Origin: G963422275 sp963422275
GTDB lineage: Bacteria > Pseudomonadota > Alphaproteobacteria > Rhodobacterales > Rhodobacteraceae
Direction of reading: 5' to 3'
Assembly: GCA_963422275.1 (NCBI GenBank)
Contig: OY729418.1
Coordinates: 2,852,001 to 2,916,000, forward strand
DNA: 64,000 nucleotides
Shown: positions 55,714 to 64,000 of the stretch, piece after piece
How the letters are laid out: each line of letters opens with the position of its first letter
Numbering within the stretch: position 1 is the stretch's first letter
Notes under the pieces: model-generated
What the model was told of the DNA's origin: nothing
Database searches by the model: none
Seen by the model: the letters and a program-made list of their open reading frames with translations, nothing else
Program-made: the position numbers and the translations under genes

Positions 55714-56477
55714 ATAGTGTCGTCATGAGTGATGTTTATCTGCATTGTCTGTCGAACTCACTTGATGTTTGTTGGAGGCGGCTCATGGGAATGGCTCATC
55801 GGCGTCATGACATTTCGGACCGGGTCTGGCTGTTGCTGGAGCCTCATCTGCCTGGCCGAGCGGGAAGTTGGGGTGGCGCAGGACAATCGTCGGTTCATCA
55901 ATGCGATCTTCCGGGTTCTTCGCACCGGCGCTCCCTGGCGCGATTTGCCGCCAGACTGTGGAGACTGGAAAAACACCCATCGCCGGTTCTGTCGCTGGCG
56001 GGACAAGGGTCTCTGGGGGGCGTTGCCGGAGCGTCTGGTGGATGAGCCGGACTGCAAGTGGCTGATGATTGACGCCAGTCATCTCAAGGTGCATCCCCAT
56101 GCGAGCGGTGCGGTCGGTGGCAATCAGGCGATGGGTCGCGCAAAAGGGGGCTGAACGCGAAGCTGCATCTGGCTGTGGACGCGCATGGGATGCCGGTGCG
56201 GGTGTTGGCGGACAAGGCCTGTGGCACGAATGCCATCCTGTCTTGTTGCGAGGAGCATGAAGTCATTCCAGCGGTTCCGCCGAAGCGCAACCGCAAGCGC
56301 CCCAGAGCGCATGATGTCGATCTCTGCCGGCACCGGCATTTGGTGGAGAACGCCTTTCCGTGGCTCAAGCGCTGGCGTGGGATTGCCACGCGACACGCCA
56401 GGAATGCCGCATCGTTTCTTGCCGCGGTGCAGATCCGGTGTCTGGCGCTCTGGGCTGGCATTTCATGACGACACTAT
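55714..56477 (+). mobile_element. IS5-family (IS1031-like) element, inactive
   Basis: Ends ATAGTGTCGTCATGA (55714) and TCATGACGACACTAT (56477) are exact inverted repeats flanked by CTAG at both sides. The transposase starts near 55790 (MAHRRHDISDRVWLLLEPHL). It continues through RRFINAIFRVLRTGAPWRDL and LMIDASHLKVHPHASG. It shifts frame near 55870 and again at 56150, and skips in-frame from MPVRVL to ADKACGTNA, losing about 25 residues. It ends with NAFPWLKRWRGIATRHARN. Its right CTAG is shared with the next element. Confidence 0.87.
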
Positions 56478-56481
56478 CTAG

Positions 56482-57696
56482 GGAACCTCTGATTTGGAGG
56501 TTTTTTTTGGGGTTTGCTGCGGAATTTGCCCTTCCCGGCTGCACCGGTCGTTTTTCGGCGGTCCGGAAGCCGCAAATGCGCGTTTTCGGGGCGAAACCGC
56601 CGCCGGTTCAGCCCCCGCAGGGACGGTCCGGCAAATTCCGGACACGCTTCTCCCTTGTCACGACAGGTGCGGCTGGGCAATCATCAGGTTCGAGAAGCCC
56701 AAAAGTGGCGCAAGCCGCTGCACGTTCCTCCCCAGACCCCGATAGCGAACCATGTCGAATCCAAACACCCGCTCGCGATCCGGAACGGATGCTCCATCCG
56801 CATCCGGCCTTCGCCGTCTCCGCCTTGGCCGCGGCGCTGCCCGGCGCCAGCGTCCGGCGCTTGCTCGGGGGCAGGGCAATCCGCCACGAAACCTCGCGAT
56901 GCGCGTGCTCCGCACGCTTGCCGATCCCGCGGTATCCGGAGTCACCCCAGACTTGCTCCTTCTCGCCGTGCAGAAGCTTGCCCGAAGGCGTCAGGTCTTG
57001 AACGTTGGCGGCCGTTCCCTCCAGATGGTGCACCAGACCCCGGGGGTCGGTGCCGATGTGCAGCTTCATCCCGAAATGCCACCGGTTCCCCTTCCTGGTT
57101 TGGTGCATCTCCGGATCGCGGGCGTTGCTCCCGTTCCCGGTCGACGACGGCGCCGAAATGATGGTGGCGTCAACGATGGTGCCCTTCTTCAGCAAAACTC
57201 CCCCGCTCGGCCAGGTGATCCCTGATATCCCGAACAGCTGGTGCGCCAGTCCGTGGCTCTCCAGCCGGTGGCGGAAGTCGGGATCGTCGTCTCGTCCTGC
57301 ACCTTCTCAAGCACCGCCCCGGCAAGGCGCCGGACACTCTCGGCCTTGCAAGCCGGTCCTCCATCGCCGGATCGCTCAGGTTGCAGAACAGCTGAACGCA
57401 GTGCACGCGCAGCATCACCGGCAGCGGATGCGGCTGTCGCCCCTTGCGGCCGCCCTTCGGATGCGTCGGCGCAATGCGGGCCTCCAGTTGTGCCCATGGG
57501 TCAGGCCGCCCATCCGCTCCGGAAAGATCTCGCGGCGCGTCTTGCGCTTCTTGCGATCGCATTCGAGGCTGGCAAAGGTCAGTTGCCGAAGGCGCTGCAT
57601 GTCGTGATCCCCCCGAAAAAAAGCTGCGGCGCAAGACAGCGGGCACGCCCAAATGTGCAATGCCACGCCCAAAATCAGGCTGTATTCAGAGGTTCT
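56482..57696 (-). mobile_element. IS5-group element copy E, most complete
   Basis: A 1215-bp element from GGAACCTCTGATT (56482) to TTCAGAGGTTCT (57696), flanked by CTAG (56478-56481 and 57697-57700). The minus strand encodes an IS1106-like transposase in pieces: LTFASLECDRKK, PHPLPVMLRVHCVQLFCNLS, KGTIVDATIISAPSS, KGNRWHFGMKLHIGTDP and VWGDSGYRGI. Several frameshifts break it. It is the reference copy against which A-D were compared. Confidence 0.88.
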
Positions 57697-57869
57697 CTAG
57701 GCCACGAGCACGACCAGCGGTGGCTCCAACTCGTACTCCTTGCTTTCCTGGAGAGTAGCGCAAAGCCGGGGTTATTCCTCGTCCGACGGGAACCGCGGTG
57801 CGGGTTTGAGCCTTTTGGGCACAGGTCCCAGACCCAGCGAGCGTAAATACGCGACCGGAGGTTTCGGTC

Positions 57870-58330
57870 TCATCGAGTGATCGCCGGCGCTTGCAGGAGA
57901 TTGTTGCGGACCAGAACCGGCCGCAGAAGTATGCGTGGTGGGCGCGGATCATCCCGTTCGGCGAACGGGCTTGGGCACGATGGCGATCATGCGCGAGACC
58001 GGCGGATCGAAGCGATGCGGCTGGCGGTCCTCTCCGGACGCGCCCGCCGGGCAAGCCGCGGGCGGCGACCGAGAAGCTGACCGACATTGTTGGCCCTACG
58101 TCGCGCCGCCATGACCCATGACTGCAAGCGCAACGGCACCGCGTCGGCCCTTCCACTCGCCCCGACCTCGAGTTCCCGGCTGAGCGCGGTGGAAGGCCTT
58201 TTCGCCAAGCCGCCTCGGCGCAGGTATAGCATCTTCCGTTCTGCCGGCGAACTTCGGTAGGCGATCCTCCGCTTCATCGAAGAGCGCAACGCCACAGAAG
58301 CGCGGGTACATCAAGGAGCCGTTTCTCCAC
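57870..58330 (+). mobile_element. IS630-family transposase remnant
   Basis: The N-terminal text RRRLQEIVADQNRPQKYAWW and the TRPPGKPRAA linker are followed, after a large gap, by SSRLSAVEGFFAKLAVRRR, FRSAGEL and AIRRFIEERNATEA from the C-terminus. The catalytic centre is deleted and several frames are used. Confidence 0.75.
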
Positions 58331-58500
58331 AACTTCAATGAGGTTTCGAATATCCACCCTCGAATGATTTGAACGAAGCGCTCTTGATTCCATTTTCCGG
58401 AGGCCCAAGGAACCTCGGAAATGTCTATTTTAATACTGTTGTGAAAGCAGGCGTTCTCTGCATTTCGCAACGGTCTTGAGAGTAAGCTTTAATAACATTA

Positions 58501-59251
58501 GGCTCAATTCGTGAATCGTAGGCATAGTGATAGGATCTTTGCGGATTCGCCTTGGAGATCAGAGAGATGGATCACGAGCGGTTTCGGGACTGGTTCTCGC
58601 GTGTCGATGAGTTGACGGCGGCGCATCGCAAGGAGGCGGCGGCGGTGCGCCAGGCGCCGGATCGGCTTGCCGGGATCGTCGAGGCTGACGAGACCTTTCT
58701 TCTGGAGAGCCGCAAGGGCGCGCGGTCTTCGCCGGTTCCGGTGCAAGGACTGCGGGAAGACCTTCGGTGCGCTCACGGGCACGGCGCATCGCTGGCGCGG
58801 CGGCAAAGCCAAGAAGCGCGGCCTCTCGCGCGAGCAGGTGCCGATTCTGGTCGCCGCCGACCGTGGCGGCGAGACCCTCAGCCACACCCTGCCTGCGCTG
58901 AACGCAGACAACGTGAAGGAGGTGCTGGAGCCGGTCCTCGCCCCGGATGCGCTGCTCGTCTCCGACGCCAACCGCTGCTATCCGCCCGTCGCGGCGGCGC
59001 TCGGCATCCCTCACGAGAGCATCACCGCTTCTGCTGGCGAGCGGGTCCGGGGCGCTCTGCACATCCGGACGGTCAACAGCCGCCACAGCCAGATCAAGGA
59101 CTTTCTGCGCAGGCGGCGCGGCATCGCCACCAAATGCCTGGACAGCTATCTGAGGTGGTTCCATCTCATCGAACTCGGCGATCGGCCATCGCCCAGAGCC
59201 TGCCTCGAGGCGGCGGTCGCCAGACCGCGCCTACGTTTTGCGAATTGAGCC
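58501..59251 (+). mobile_element. IS1595-family element with 8-bp target duplication, inactive
   Basis: Inverted repeats GGCTCAATTCG (58501) and CGAATTGAGCC (59251) are flanked by TAACATTA on both sides (58493-58500 and 59252-59259), the 8-bp duplication expected for the family. The transposase is in two frames: the early part starts RFRDWFSRVDELTAAH and includes LAGIVEADETFLLESRKGAR. The later part runs RGLSREQVPILVAADRG, LLVSDANRCYPPVAAALG and SQIKDFLRRRRGIATK to a stop at 59248. Frameshift and rearranged zinc ribbon make it inactive. It lies directly upstream of tatA. Confidence 0.9.
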
Positions 59252-59307
59252 TAACATTAGGGTTCAGCTTAGCGGCACCGGTCGCACGTGGTGAAGGGAG
59301 GGGAGAC

Positions 59308-59973
59308 TTGCTGAACAATATCGGATTGCCAGGTCTGCTACTGATCGCTGCGATCATTTTCTTCGGATACAGAGCAATCTCGTCGATAATTAGGGACGTC
59401 AGAAAGGGAATTGCAACTTTCAAGAAAGGCATGTCAGATGGCAAGAAAGAACTCAAGGAAGCGTCTGCAACGGAAATACCGTCAAAGGGCCTGTCGCCGA
59501 GTGCTGGGCCGCCTGCGGCTGGCCACGATCCGGTCCTGCAGCGCCAAGGATCTCGGCAGCTTCGTTGTGCGCAACACCGCCGCGACCGCGATCGTCAAGA
59601 CAGACGGCTGGAGAGGCTGCAGCGCGGTGCCTCGGGACCGCCACCAGCCCCATGTCGTCGGCGACAGGCCCGCCCATGCAATTCTCGCCTGGATCCACAC
59701 CGCGTTCTGCAACCTCAAGGGCTGGGCGCGGGGCGTCTGTCACGGGCTGCGCGCCAAGCACCTCCAGACCTGTCTCGGCGAGTTCGTCTTTCGTTTCAAT
59801 CGGCGTCTAAATCGCCACGCCGCCTTCCTGTCCCTGTTCCTGCAGGCTCTGCGCGCCAAACCTCGCCCCTGCCGCATCTTGATCAAACCGGAACCAAGTG
59901 CATAAGCAGTTCACGCTATATTCAGAGGTTCCCCAATGAAATGCAAAGGTGCCCCGAAAACACCAAACCATGA
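59308..59973 (+). CDS. tatA: TatA twin-arginine translocase subunit fused to IS-derived tail
   Basis: The frame begins with TTG 59308 after GGGAGGGGAG. It encodes LNNIGLPGLLLIAAIIFFGY, the TatA membrane helix, then AISSIIRDVRKGIATFKKGM, its amphipathic helix. The native tail stops being recognisable after DGKKELKEA (about 59460), where IS1595 DNA begins in another frame. The tatA frame then stays open for roughly 165 arginine- and proline-rich residues to 59973. TatA works with TatBC to export folded proteins, and its C-terminus is dispensable in relatives, so the chimera might still function. Another tatA could exist elsewhere. It is not followed by tatB or tatC. Confidence 0.75.
   Translation: MLNNIGLPGLLLIAAIIFFGYRAISSIIRDVRKGIATFKKGMSDGKKELKEASATEIPSKGLSPSAGPPAAGHDPVLQRQGSRQLRCAQHRRDRDRQDRRLERLQRGASGPPPAPCRRRQARPCNSRLDPHRVLQPQGLGAGRLSRAARQAPPDLSRRVRLSFQSASKSPRRLPVPVPAGSARQTSPLPHLDQTGTKCISSSRYIQRFPNEMQRCPENTKP
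59470..59906 (+). pseudogene. IS1595-family transposase 3' remnant
   Basis: The C-terminal half of a transposase: TAIVKTDGWRGCS holds the second catalytic Asp. HQPHVVGDRPAHAILAWIHT, FCNLKGWARGVCHGLRAKHL and FVFRFNRRLNRHAAF follow, with a stop at 59903-59905. The N-terminal half is missing. The end is nearly identical to 10092-10163. A 20-bp scrap of an IS5-group terminus (TATTCAGAGGTTCC) follows at 59912-59931. Confidence 0.8.
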
Positions 59974-60009
59974 ACCGAAGGTGGTAGCCGCCGCATCCGG
60001 TCAATGTCC

Positions 60010-60854
60010 CAAACACGGAAGATATTGTTCATAAAACACCTTGAATCGCAATGCAAACCGCATGCCCAGCCGCTGCTCATTGCTCGGACAGGCTCCTCGG
60101 GGTGCGTTTTCCTGCGCGGCGGGTAGCAGGCTCACACGTTCGACCGATGCCGTCAATCTACCAACGGTAGTTGAAGCCGTGGAACAGGTCGCAGCAAACC
60201 TCGTGCTTCTCCAGCATAATCACCACCGCTTCGGATTGGCCGAGCGTAGCCCTATGCTGCTGCCGCCGTCCTAGAAACACCCTTGATGAGTGCCTGCAAC
60301 TCCGTGCAGAAGGCTGGCGTCAGATACTTGCCCGAGATCGTGCGCTAAGACTTGAACCATTCCCGCCCGGCGGTGAGCGTGCCGACCTGTGCCTCCATTC
60401 CGTCAGAGACGAATGGCATGACATCAGGTCGTTACGTCTATCTGTTCTTGACGACGGTGAACGGGTTGACCGCGAGCCAGTCATTGCCGGCAGAATCGTT
60501 AAAGTCGATGAACAAGGGCCTTCGCGCCCCGGACCGCACTGTCATCTCCGCGATATTCTACCGCCACGCCATCGACGAGCATGCGGTGAATGATGCAATT
60601 GCATACCTTCAGCATCGTGTCGGCGGGACGGCCCAGCTTGCGGAAGGCATCGTCGAAAGCCGAAGCGGGCAGACCGGGATTGATCTGGGGGAGGGCATCG
60701 TGCAATCGTCGCTCCAGCAATGCCGCGCCGTAGTCGTCACGCTCCGCATTCAGCGTGCTGGTTACAATGTTGTTGCCGTGTGCGACATTCCAGCCGATGC
60801 TATCGAACCATTCGAGTGCGGCGTCATCAATTCGGATTCGGAGTTTCCGCTCAT
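60010..60854 (-). pseudogene. hsdR: Type I restriction enzyme R subunit, decayed
   Basis: The start at 60854 overlaps the RhuM-Fic stop (ATGA) but shifts frame within about 15 codons. The next frame reads AALEWFDSIGWNVAHGNNIV and LLERRLHDALPQINPGLPA. MLVDGVAVEYRGDDSAVRGA, NDWLAVNPFTVV and TAGREWFKS follow with stops and deletions. It then jumps to MLEKHEVCCDLFHGF, which belongs near the C-terminus of HsdR. Most of the helicase is deleted. Confidence 0.82.
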
Positions 60855-61858
60855 TCCTCGGGTTCCGCCAGCAGATTGACGATGAGGCGGGTCATCAAAT
60901 CCTTGCTGGTAGGCAAACTCTCGGCAATCAGCAGGGTGAGCACAGTCAACGTCCGGGGATCGAACCGATGCGTCATTCTCTCCTGTGTCAGGTAGAGCAA
61001 GAACAGGAGAGCGCCGATGCGCTTGTTGCCATCGGTGAATGGATGATCCTTCACGACAAAATAGAGCAGGTGGGCGGCCCTCTCCTCGATACTGCGGTAA
61101 AGTGGTTCGCCGAACATGGTCTGCTCGATATTGCCAAGGATGGCTTCCAGAGCGTTGCCTCGCGGGTTGCCGAAAAGCGATGAGGCCTCACCTTTCGCTG
61201 CGAGGTCGCGTCTGAAAGTGCCGACCGCGCTGATCGCACGGTCAAGATCGAGCGCACTGGTGGCCGGCATCGCGCCGGGCGGTGTCTTCAATTGATTCTC
61301 GTCATATTCCCGGAGCAGGCGCCATGTCTCCGCATATCCCGTGATCATGTCCATGACGACTTGCCCGGTATCGTCAATCAGCTCTTGGTTTCGGAGCGTC
61401 CGAGCGAGCAGGTCGAGGGTTTCTCGGGCCTCGTCGATGCCGCGTTCGGCTAGCCGTTGCTCGTTCAGCGTGTAGCCGTGCACCAAATGCTCGCGCAGGG
61501 TGCGGGTGGCCCAAATACGGAAATGCGTGCCGCGCAGAGACTTCACCCGGTAACCGACAGAGATGATCACGTCGAGGTTGTAGTGGTCTACCTCTCTCGA
61601 TACCGCTCGACCTCCCTCGGATTGAACCCGTGCAAATTTTGCACTAGTTGCCTTCGGGTCTAGCTCTTCTTCCCGAAAGGTATTTCGGATATGCCTCGTC
61701 ACCACGGAACGATCCCGCCCGAACAGTTCTGACATTTGCTGCTGGGTCAACCACACCGTGTCCCGGTCGAAACGCACTTCTACCCATGCCTCGCCGTCGG
61801 GCGCTTCGTAGATGACGACTTTATCGCCTGGAACTGTCGCGGGTGCCCCGCCGCTCAT
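60851..61858 (-). CDS. RhuM-Fic/DOC domain fusion protein
   Basis: An intact 335-residue protein. The N-terminal RhuM domain has VWLTQQQMSELFGRDRSVVT, an HTH-like segment, then VISVGYRVKSLRGTHFRIWA. The C-terminal Fic/DOC domain carries the AMPylation motif HPFTDGNKRIGALLFLL (HPFxDGNKR). Fic enzymes transfer AMP or similar groups to target proteins. RhuM-Fic genes are regularly found inside type I restriction loci, and here the gene overlaps the hsdR remnant by 4 bp. Unlike its neighbours it shows no damage. No antitoxin is obvious; an inhibitory motif, if any, would be internal. Confidence 0.88.
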   Translation of the reverse strand: MSGGAPATVPGDKVVIYEAPDGEAWVEVRFDRDTVWLTQQQMSELFGRDRSVVTRHIRNTFREEELDPKATSAKFARVQSEGGRAVSREVDHYNLDVIISVGYRVKSLRGTHFRIWATRTLREHLVHGYTLNEQRLAERGIDEARETLDLLARTLRNQELIDDTGQVVMDMITGYAETWRLLREYDENQLKTPPGAMPATSALDLDRAISAVGTFRRDLAAKGEASSLFGNPRGNALEAILGNIEQTMFGEPLYRSIEERAAHLLYFVVKDHPFTDGNKRIGALLFLLYLTQERMTHRFDPRTLTVLTLLIAESLPTSKDLMTRLIVNLLAEPEE

Positions 61859-61862
61859 TACG

Positions 61863-62080
61863 TCAGCCTTCGACCATGCAAAGGCACGCCGCCTGCCAGC
61901 AACGCTGTTTTAGCCACCGGAAGGCGTCGCCCGGTGCCCCAACGGAGAGCGTGGGATTGAGCCAGTTGCCCTTCCGGCACGACCGTGTCATAATCCACAT
62001 GTTCCGCATCCGGTGTGCAACGGCGCGATGTCGGACAATGGGCAACGCCCCAGCCGAGTGTTTCGAGCCGTTCCAAGGCG
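61863..62080 (-). pseudogene. Second hsdR 5' remnant
   Basis: The minus strand reads ALERLETLGWGVAHCPTS, EHVDYDTVVPEGQLAQS and, in another frame, LNPTLSVGAPGDAFRWL. This order matches the HsdR N-terminus (GWxVAHGPDIAPDTPxAERxDYxxVVLExRLxDALxRLNPxLP). It is frameshifted and ends just before the RhuM-Fic start. Confidence is limited because the match is pieced together across frames. Confidence 0.55.
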
Positions 62081-62259
62081 GCGTTCTCGCGACAGATTCA
62101 GTAATGGCGCAAACGCGGCCAACTCATCTCGTGTAGGCGTGTGCACCGGGAGATACACTTTCTTGGTGTCGGTATAATGAATAGTTTTATTGGCCCGACA
62201 GATGCGCCTTTCCTGGCAATGATGCAGAGAGGGAGAAGATATGCGACTAGGCATGTCAT

Positions 62260-62470
62260 TCACGGTGTTATCCGACGACTGTCGACACTTACAGTGGATC
62301 GTTGCCGACGGAAACCGGGCGCAGAAGCAGGCATGACGGATGCACATCATTCTGCTCACCAACTAGGTTTTGGCTACCTTGGCAATTGCCAAGGTAGCCG
62401 GCAAGGCGAAGAATTGCGTCTGGTGCTGACAGTTCATCAGGGTGTCCCCTTGCGAAGCGCGTTATCCAAG
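62260..62470 (+). mobile_element. IS630-family transposase N-terminal fragment
   Basis: Plus-strand text CRHLQWIVADGNRAQKQA, HIILLTN, LATLAIAKVAGKAKNCVW corresponds to the HTH region of IS630 transposases, with stop codons between pieces. It contains the perfect 28-bp palindrome. Confidence 0.6.
62372..62399. repeat. Perfect 28-bp palindrome
   Basis: GGCTACCTTGGCAA (62372-62385) is the exact reverse complement of TTGCCAAGGTAGCC (62386-62399), with no spacer. Confidence 0.95.
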
Positions 62471-62669
62471 CCACCCATTTGGCAACCATCATTATGAAGG
62501 AATCCATCTGTCCCCTCAATTGAGCATCATAGCAATCACTTACAAACATCTTAGGGCAGCATGTCCATGGCCGGAGGGGCGCATTTCATAACAGTCTTAT
62601 ATAACGAAAGGGGATTATATAACTTGATGCATGTCATCTCGGCGCGAATCGAACTCGAGTTCTATCAAC

Positions 62670-63190
62670 TCAAAGCCATCGCGCTTGTTTGGTTGCTCGC
62701 ATCAATTCGCTGTTCCGCCATGCTCGCATGGCAAGGGCTGGTCTCCATTCCGATGCAAGACCGCTATTGCCCATTACCGCGAGAGTTGCCGCTCCGTTTC
62801 CGGGAAAGGGATCGAGGACGACCTGCCGAGGCAATGAGAGTAGCCGGATCAAGCGCTCGATCGGAAGCGCCGGTTTTACAGCCAGACGCCGTTGAACATC
62901 TGCTGGCCTGATTTCCGACGCACGTTCCCTGCTTCGGCTTTTGCGCCAGGGTCGCTGTCTCGAATTGCGGCCTTGGCTGCGACGTCTTGCGGTCGCGCAA
63001 GAGCCTTTTGAATGTGGTCTTCTCTCTTCTGCGGGCATCCGTCCGGTCAATGAAACGGTCCATCGGGAAAGCCTTGAACTGAGCTCTTCGCGCATGGCGC
63101 CAAGCCGGCAGACCGCGAATCCCAAACTTGGCGTCTTCCAGCTCTTGAGATGAACGAATGAATTGCAACCACCTCGCCGGTACAAATTGC
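62670..63190 (-). pseudogene. DNA methyltransferase-like gene, decayed
   Basis: Reading leftward: LEDAKFGIRGLPAWRHARRA, QFKAFPMDRFIDRTDARRRE and RKTSQPRPQFETATLAQKP in one frame. After a frameshift, PIERLIRLLSLPRQVVLDPF then PGNGAATLAVMG, a degenerate S-adenosylmethionine motif I (DPFxGxGTT). The second piece is the usual C-terminal KPxxLxxRLIRLxSxPGxxVLDPF of beta-class methylases. It is probably part of the same dead restriction island. The family call rests on motif I only. Confidence 0.55.
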
Positions 63191-63390
63191 CGTCTCAACA
63201 GAGCATCACTTGATCTTGGTGCGAAACCGGGTGAATCTAGGTGCAATGAGAATGCAAGGCTGCATGGGGCAAAGATAGCGTCAGCGCCAGCGCGATTAAG
63301 CTTCCAAGTGCCACTTGAAGAAATCCTTGAAAGCGCATAAGTCAACTTGCATCTTCGGTTCCGCATGATTCTACAACGTCAGGGTTTTAG
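63191..63390. other. secG upstream region
   Basis: 200 bp with no supported gene; expected to contain the secG promoter. Confidence 0.5.
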
Positions 63391-63756
63391 ATGAGCAATG
63401 TAACTCTAGTTGTGCACCTTATTCTCGCACTGGTCCTGATCGGAATCGTGCTTCTCCAAAGGTCTGAAGGCGGGGGACTCGGGATTGGCGGCGGCGGCGG
63501 GGTGATGAGTGGCCGTCAGGCAGCAACGGCATTGGGAAAGCTGACCTGGCTTTTTGCAATCGCGTTTCTGGCAACGTCGATAACTCTCACAATTCTTTCC
63601 GCACGTAACCAAGCAGAAGATTCTGTGGTTGAGAGATTGGGAGAGCTGTCCCAACGGGCAACGGAGTTAGATGGTGGAGCGCCTGCGCTTGGCGGCGAGA
63701 ATTTGCTGCCCCCGACATTACCCGACGAACCAGCCCTGCCACCTAAAGCGGAATAG
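63391..63756 (+). CDS. secG: Preprotein translocase subunit SecG
   Basis: A 121-residue inner-membrane subunit of SecYEG. Helix 1 is LVVHLILALVLIGIVLLQRS, followed by the glycine-rich loop EGGGLGIGGGGGVMSGRQA and helix 2 (LFAIAFLATSITLTILSA). The C-terminus is an alpha-proteobacterial proline- and acid-rich tail. SecG assists SecA-driven export. The expected neighbour pyrG is not found downstream, so local order is disrupted. Confidence 0.95.
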   Translation: MSNVTLVVHLILALVLIGIVLLQRSEGGGLGIGGGGGVMSGRQAATALGKLTWLFAIAFLATSITLTILSARNQAEDSVVERLGELSQRATELDGGAPALGGENLLPPTLPDEPALPPKAE

Positions 63757-63855
63757 CTTGGAGCTTTTAGCCCAAGCGTTTAGCTCGAGGGTTGCAGCAC
63801 CGCATCCAAATACTTTATCGATCACGGTTATGTGCGCTCGACAGGTTCCAGAGCG

Positions 63856-63999
63856 CTAGAGTTTCAGTGCGGCGCGCAATTGACCGGGCATGAGACGGGA
63901 CGGATCGACTGAAAATGCAATCGGAAGATATTGTGAATGCACCGTGACCAGCACGGTCAGCTGGGAGTTGAACTTCTGGAATCGCAAATGATGCCGATG
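63856..63999 (-). CDS. 3' end of an unidentified gene
   Basis: The minus frame entering from the right edge encodes 47 residues ending LPIAFSVDPSRLMPGQLRAA then LKL and a TAG at 63856-63858. It is open and shows ordinary composition, so it may be a real gene cut by the window edge. I do not recognise the family. Confidence 0.4.
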   Translation of the reverse strand, partial: HRHHLRFQKFNSQLTVLVTVHSQYLPIAFSVDPSRLMPGQLRAALKL

Positions 64000-64000
64000 C

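Noticed and set aside
60352..60879. A 175-residue plus-strand frame
   Set aside because: The opposite strand shows the ordered motifs of an HsdR N-terminus.

Overview
The window looks like a chromosomal segment of an alphaproteobacterium, most likely Rhodobacterales-like. The evidence is a TatA N-terminus of the Rhodobacter type, divergent phaZ/phaC followed by phaR, purA translationally coupled to a DUF2842 gene, and secG. It is heavily loaded with decaying insertion sequences (IS5, IS66-like, IS630, IS982 and IS1595 families) and with broken defence genes. It also carries toxin-antitoxin genes and a secreted ankyrin-repeat protein. That mix is typical of host-associated or genome-eroding lineages. 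The host association is an inference; no marker gene here fixes the taxon.

Layout. 0-8.2 kb: a frameshifted IS66-like element with a DruA-type DUF4338 gene, a broken IS5 element abutting a truncated ImmA/IrrE protease, an intact hipBA toxin-antitoxin pair, an internally deleted IS1595 transposase carrying a perfect 52-bp palindrome, an unrecognised fragment, and a complete IS982 with 6-bp target duplications. 8.6-20.7 kb: a Gfo/Idh/MocA dehydrogenase, a stretch of IS debris, then a co-directional cluster holding an M19 dipeptidase-like enzyme, a complete Dpp/Opp-type ABC importer (binding protein, two permeases, two ATPases), an MmgE/PrpD protein and a phosphosulfolactate-synthase (ComA)-like protein. 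22-23.5 kb: a Uma2 nuclease and an IS630 remnant.

23.7-35.5 kb: a second co-directional cluster with an MttB-like methyltransferase, an orphan ABC ATPase, two SnoaL-like proteins, an HpsN-like (histidinol-dehydrogenase family) enzyme, an SDR, a LacI regulator, a bicupin, a zinc MetE/epoxyalkane:CoM-transferase-like enzyme, an alpha/beta hydrolase and an RraA-type lyase. Many of these genes overlap by 4 bp. Taken together the two clusters resemble an uptake and catabolic locus for an unidentified compound. The ComA-like, HpsN-like, MttB-like and MetE-like enzymes, plus a nearby SLC13 transporter with RCK domains, suggest C3-sulfonate, thiol or methylated-compound chemistry. This is the best candidate here for an undescribed system.

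36.5-47.8 kb: a secreted ankyrin-repeat protein, an SLC13 permease, PHA metabolism (phaZ, phaC, phaR), a hydratase-family gene, and a minus-strand set with a class I glutamine amidotransferase, a PhnD-like protein and a TerB-like protein. 48.1-57.7 kb: a chain of IS5-group copies at CTAG/YTAR targets surrounding a three-gene dual-OB/DUF488/DUF488 operon and the housekeeping pair purA-DUF2842. 57.8-64 kb: IS630 and IS1595 remnants, a tatA gene whose 3' end runs into IS sequence, a decayed type I restriction locus with an intact RhuM-Fic gene, a decayed DNA methyltransferase, secG, and the 3' end of an unidentified gene at the right edge.
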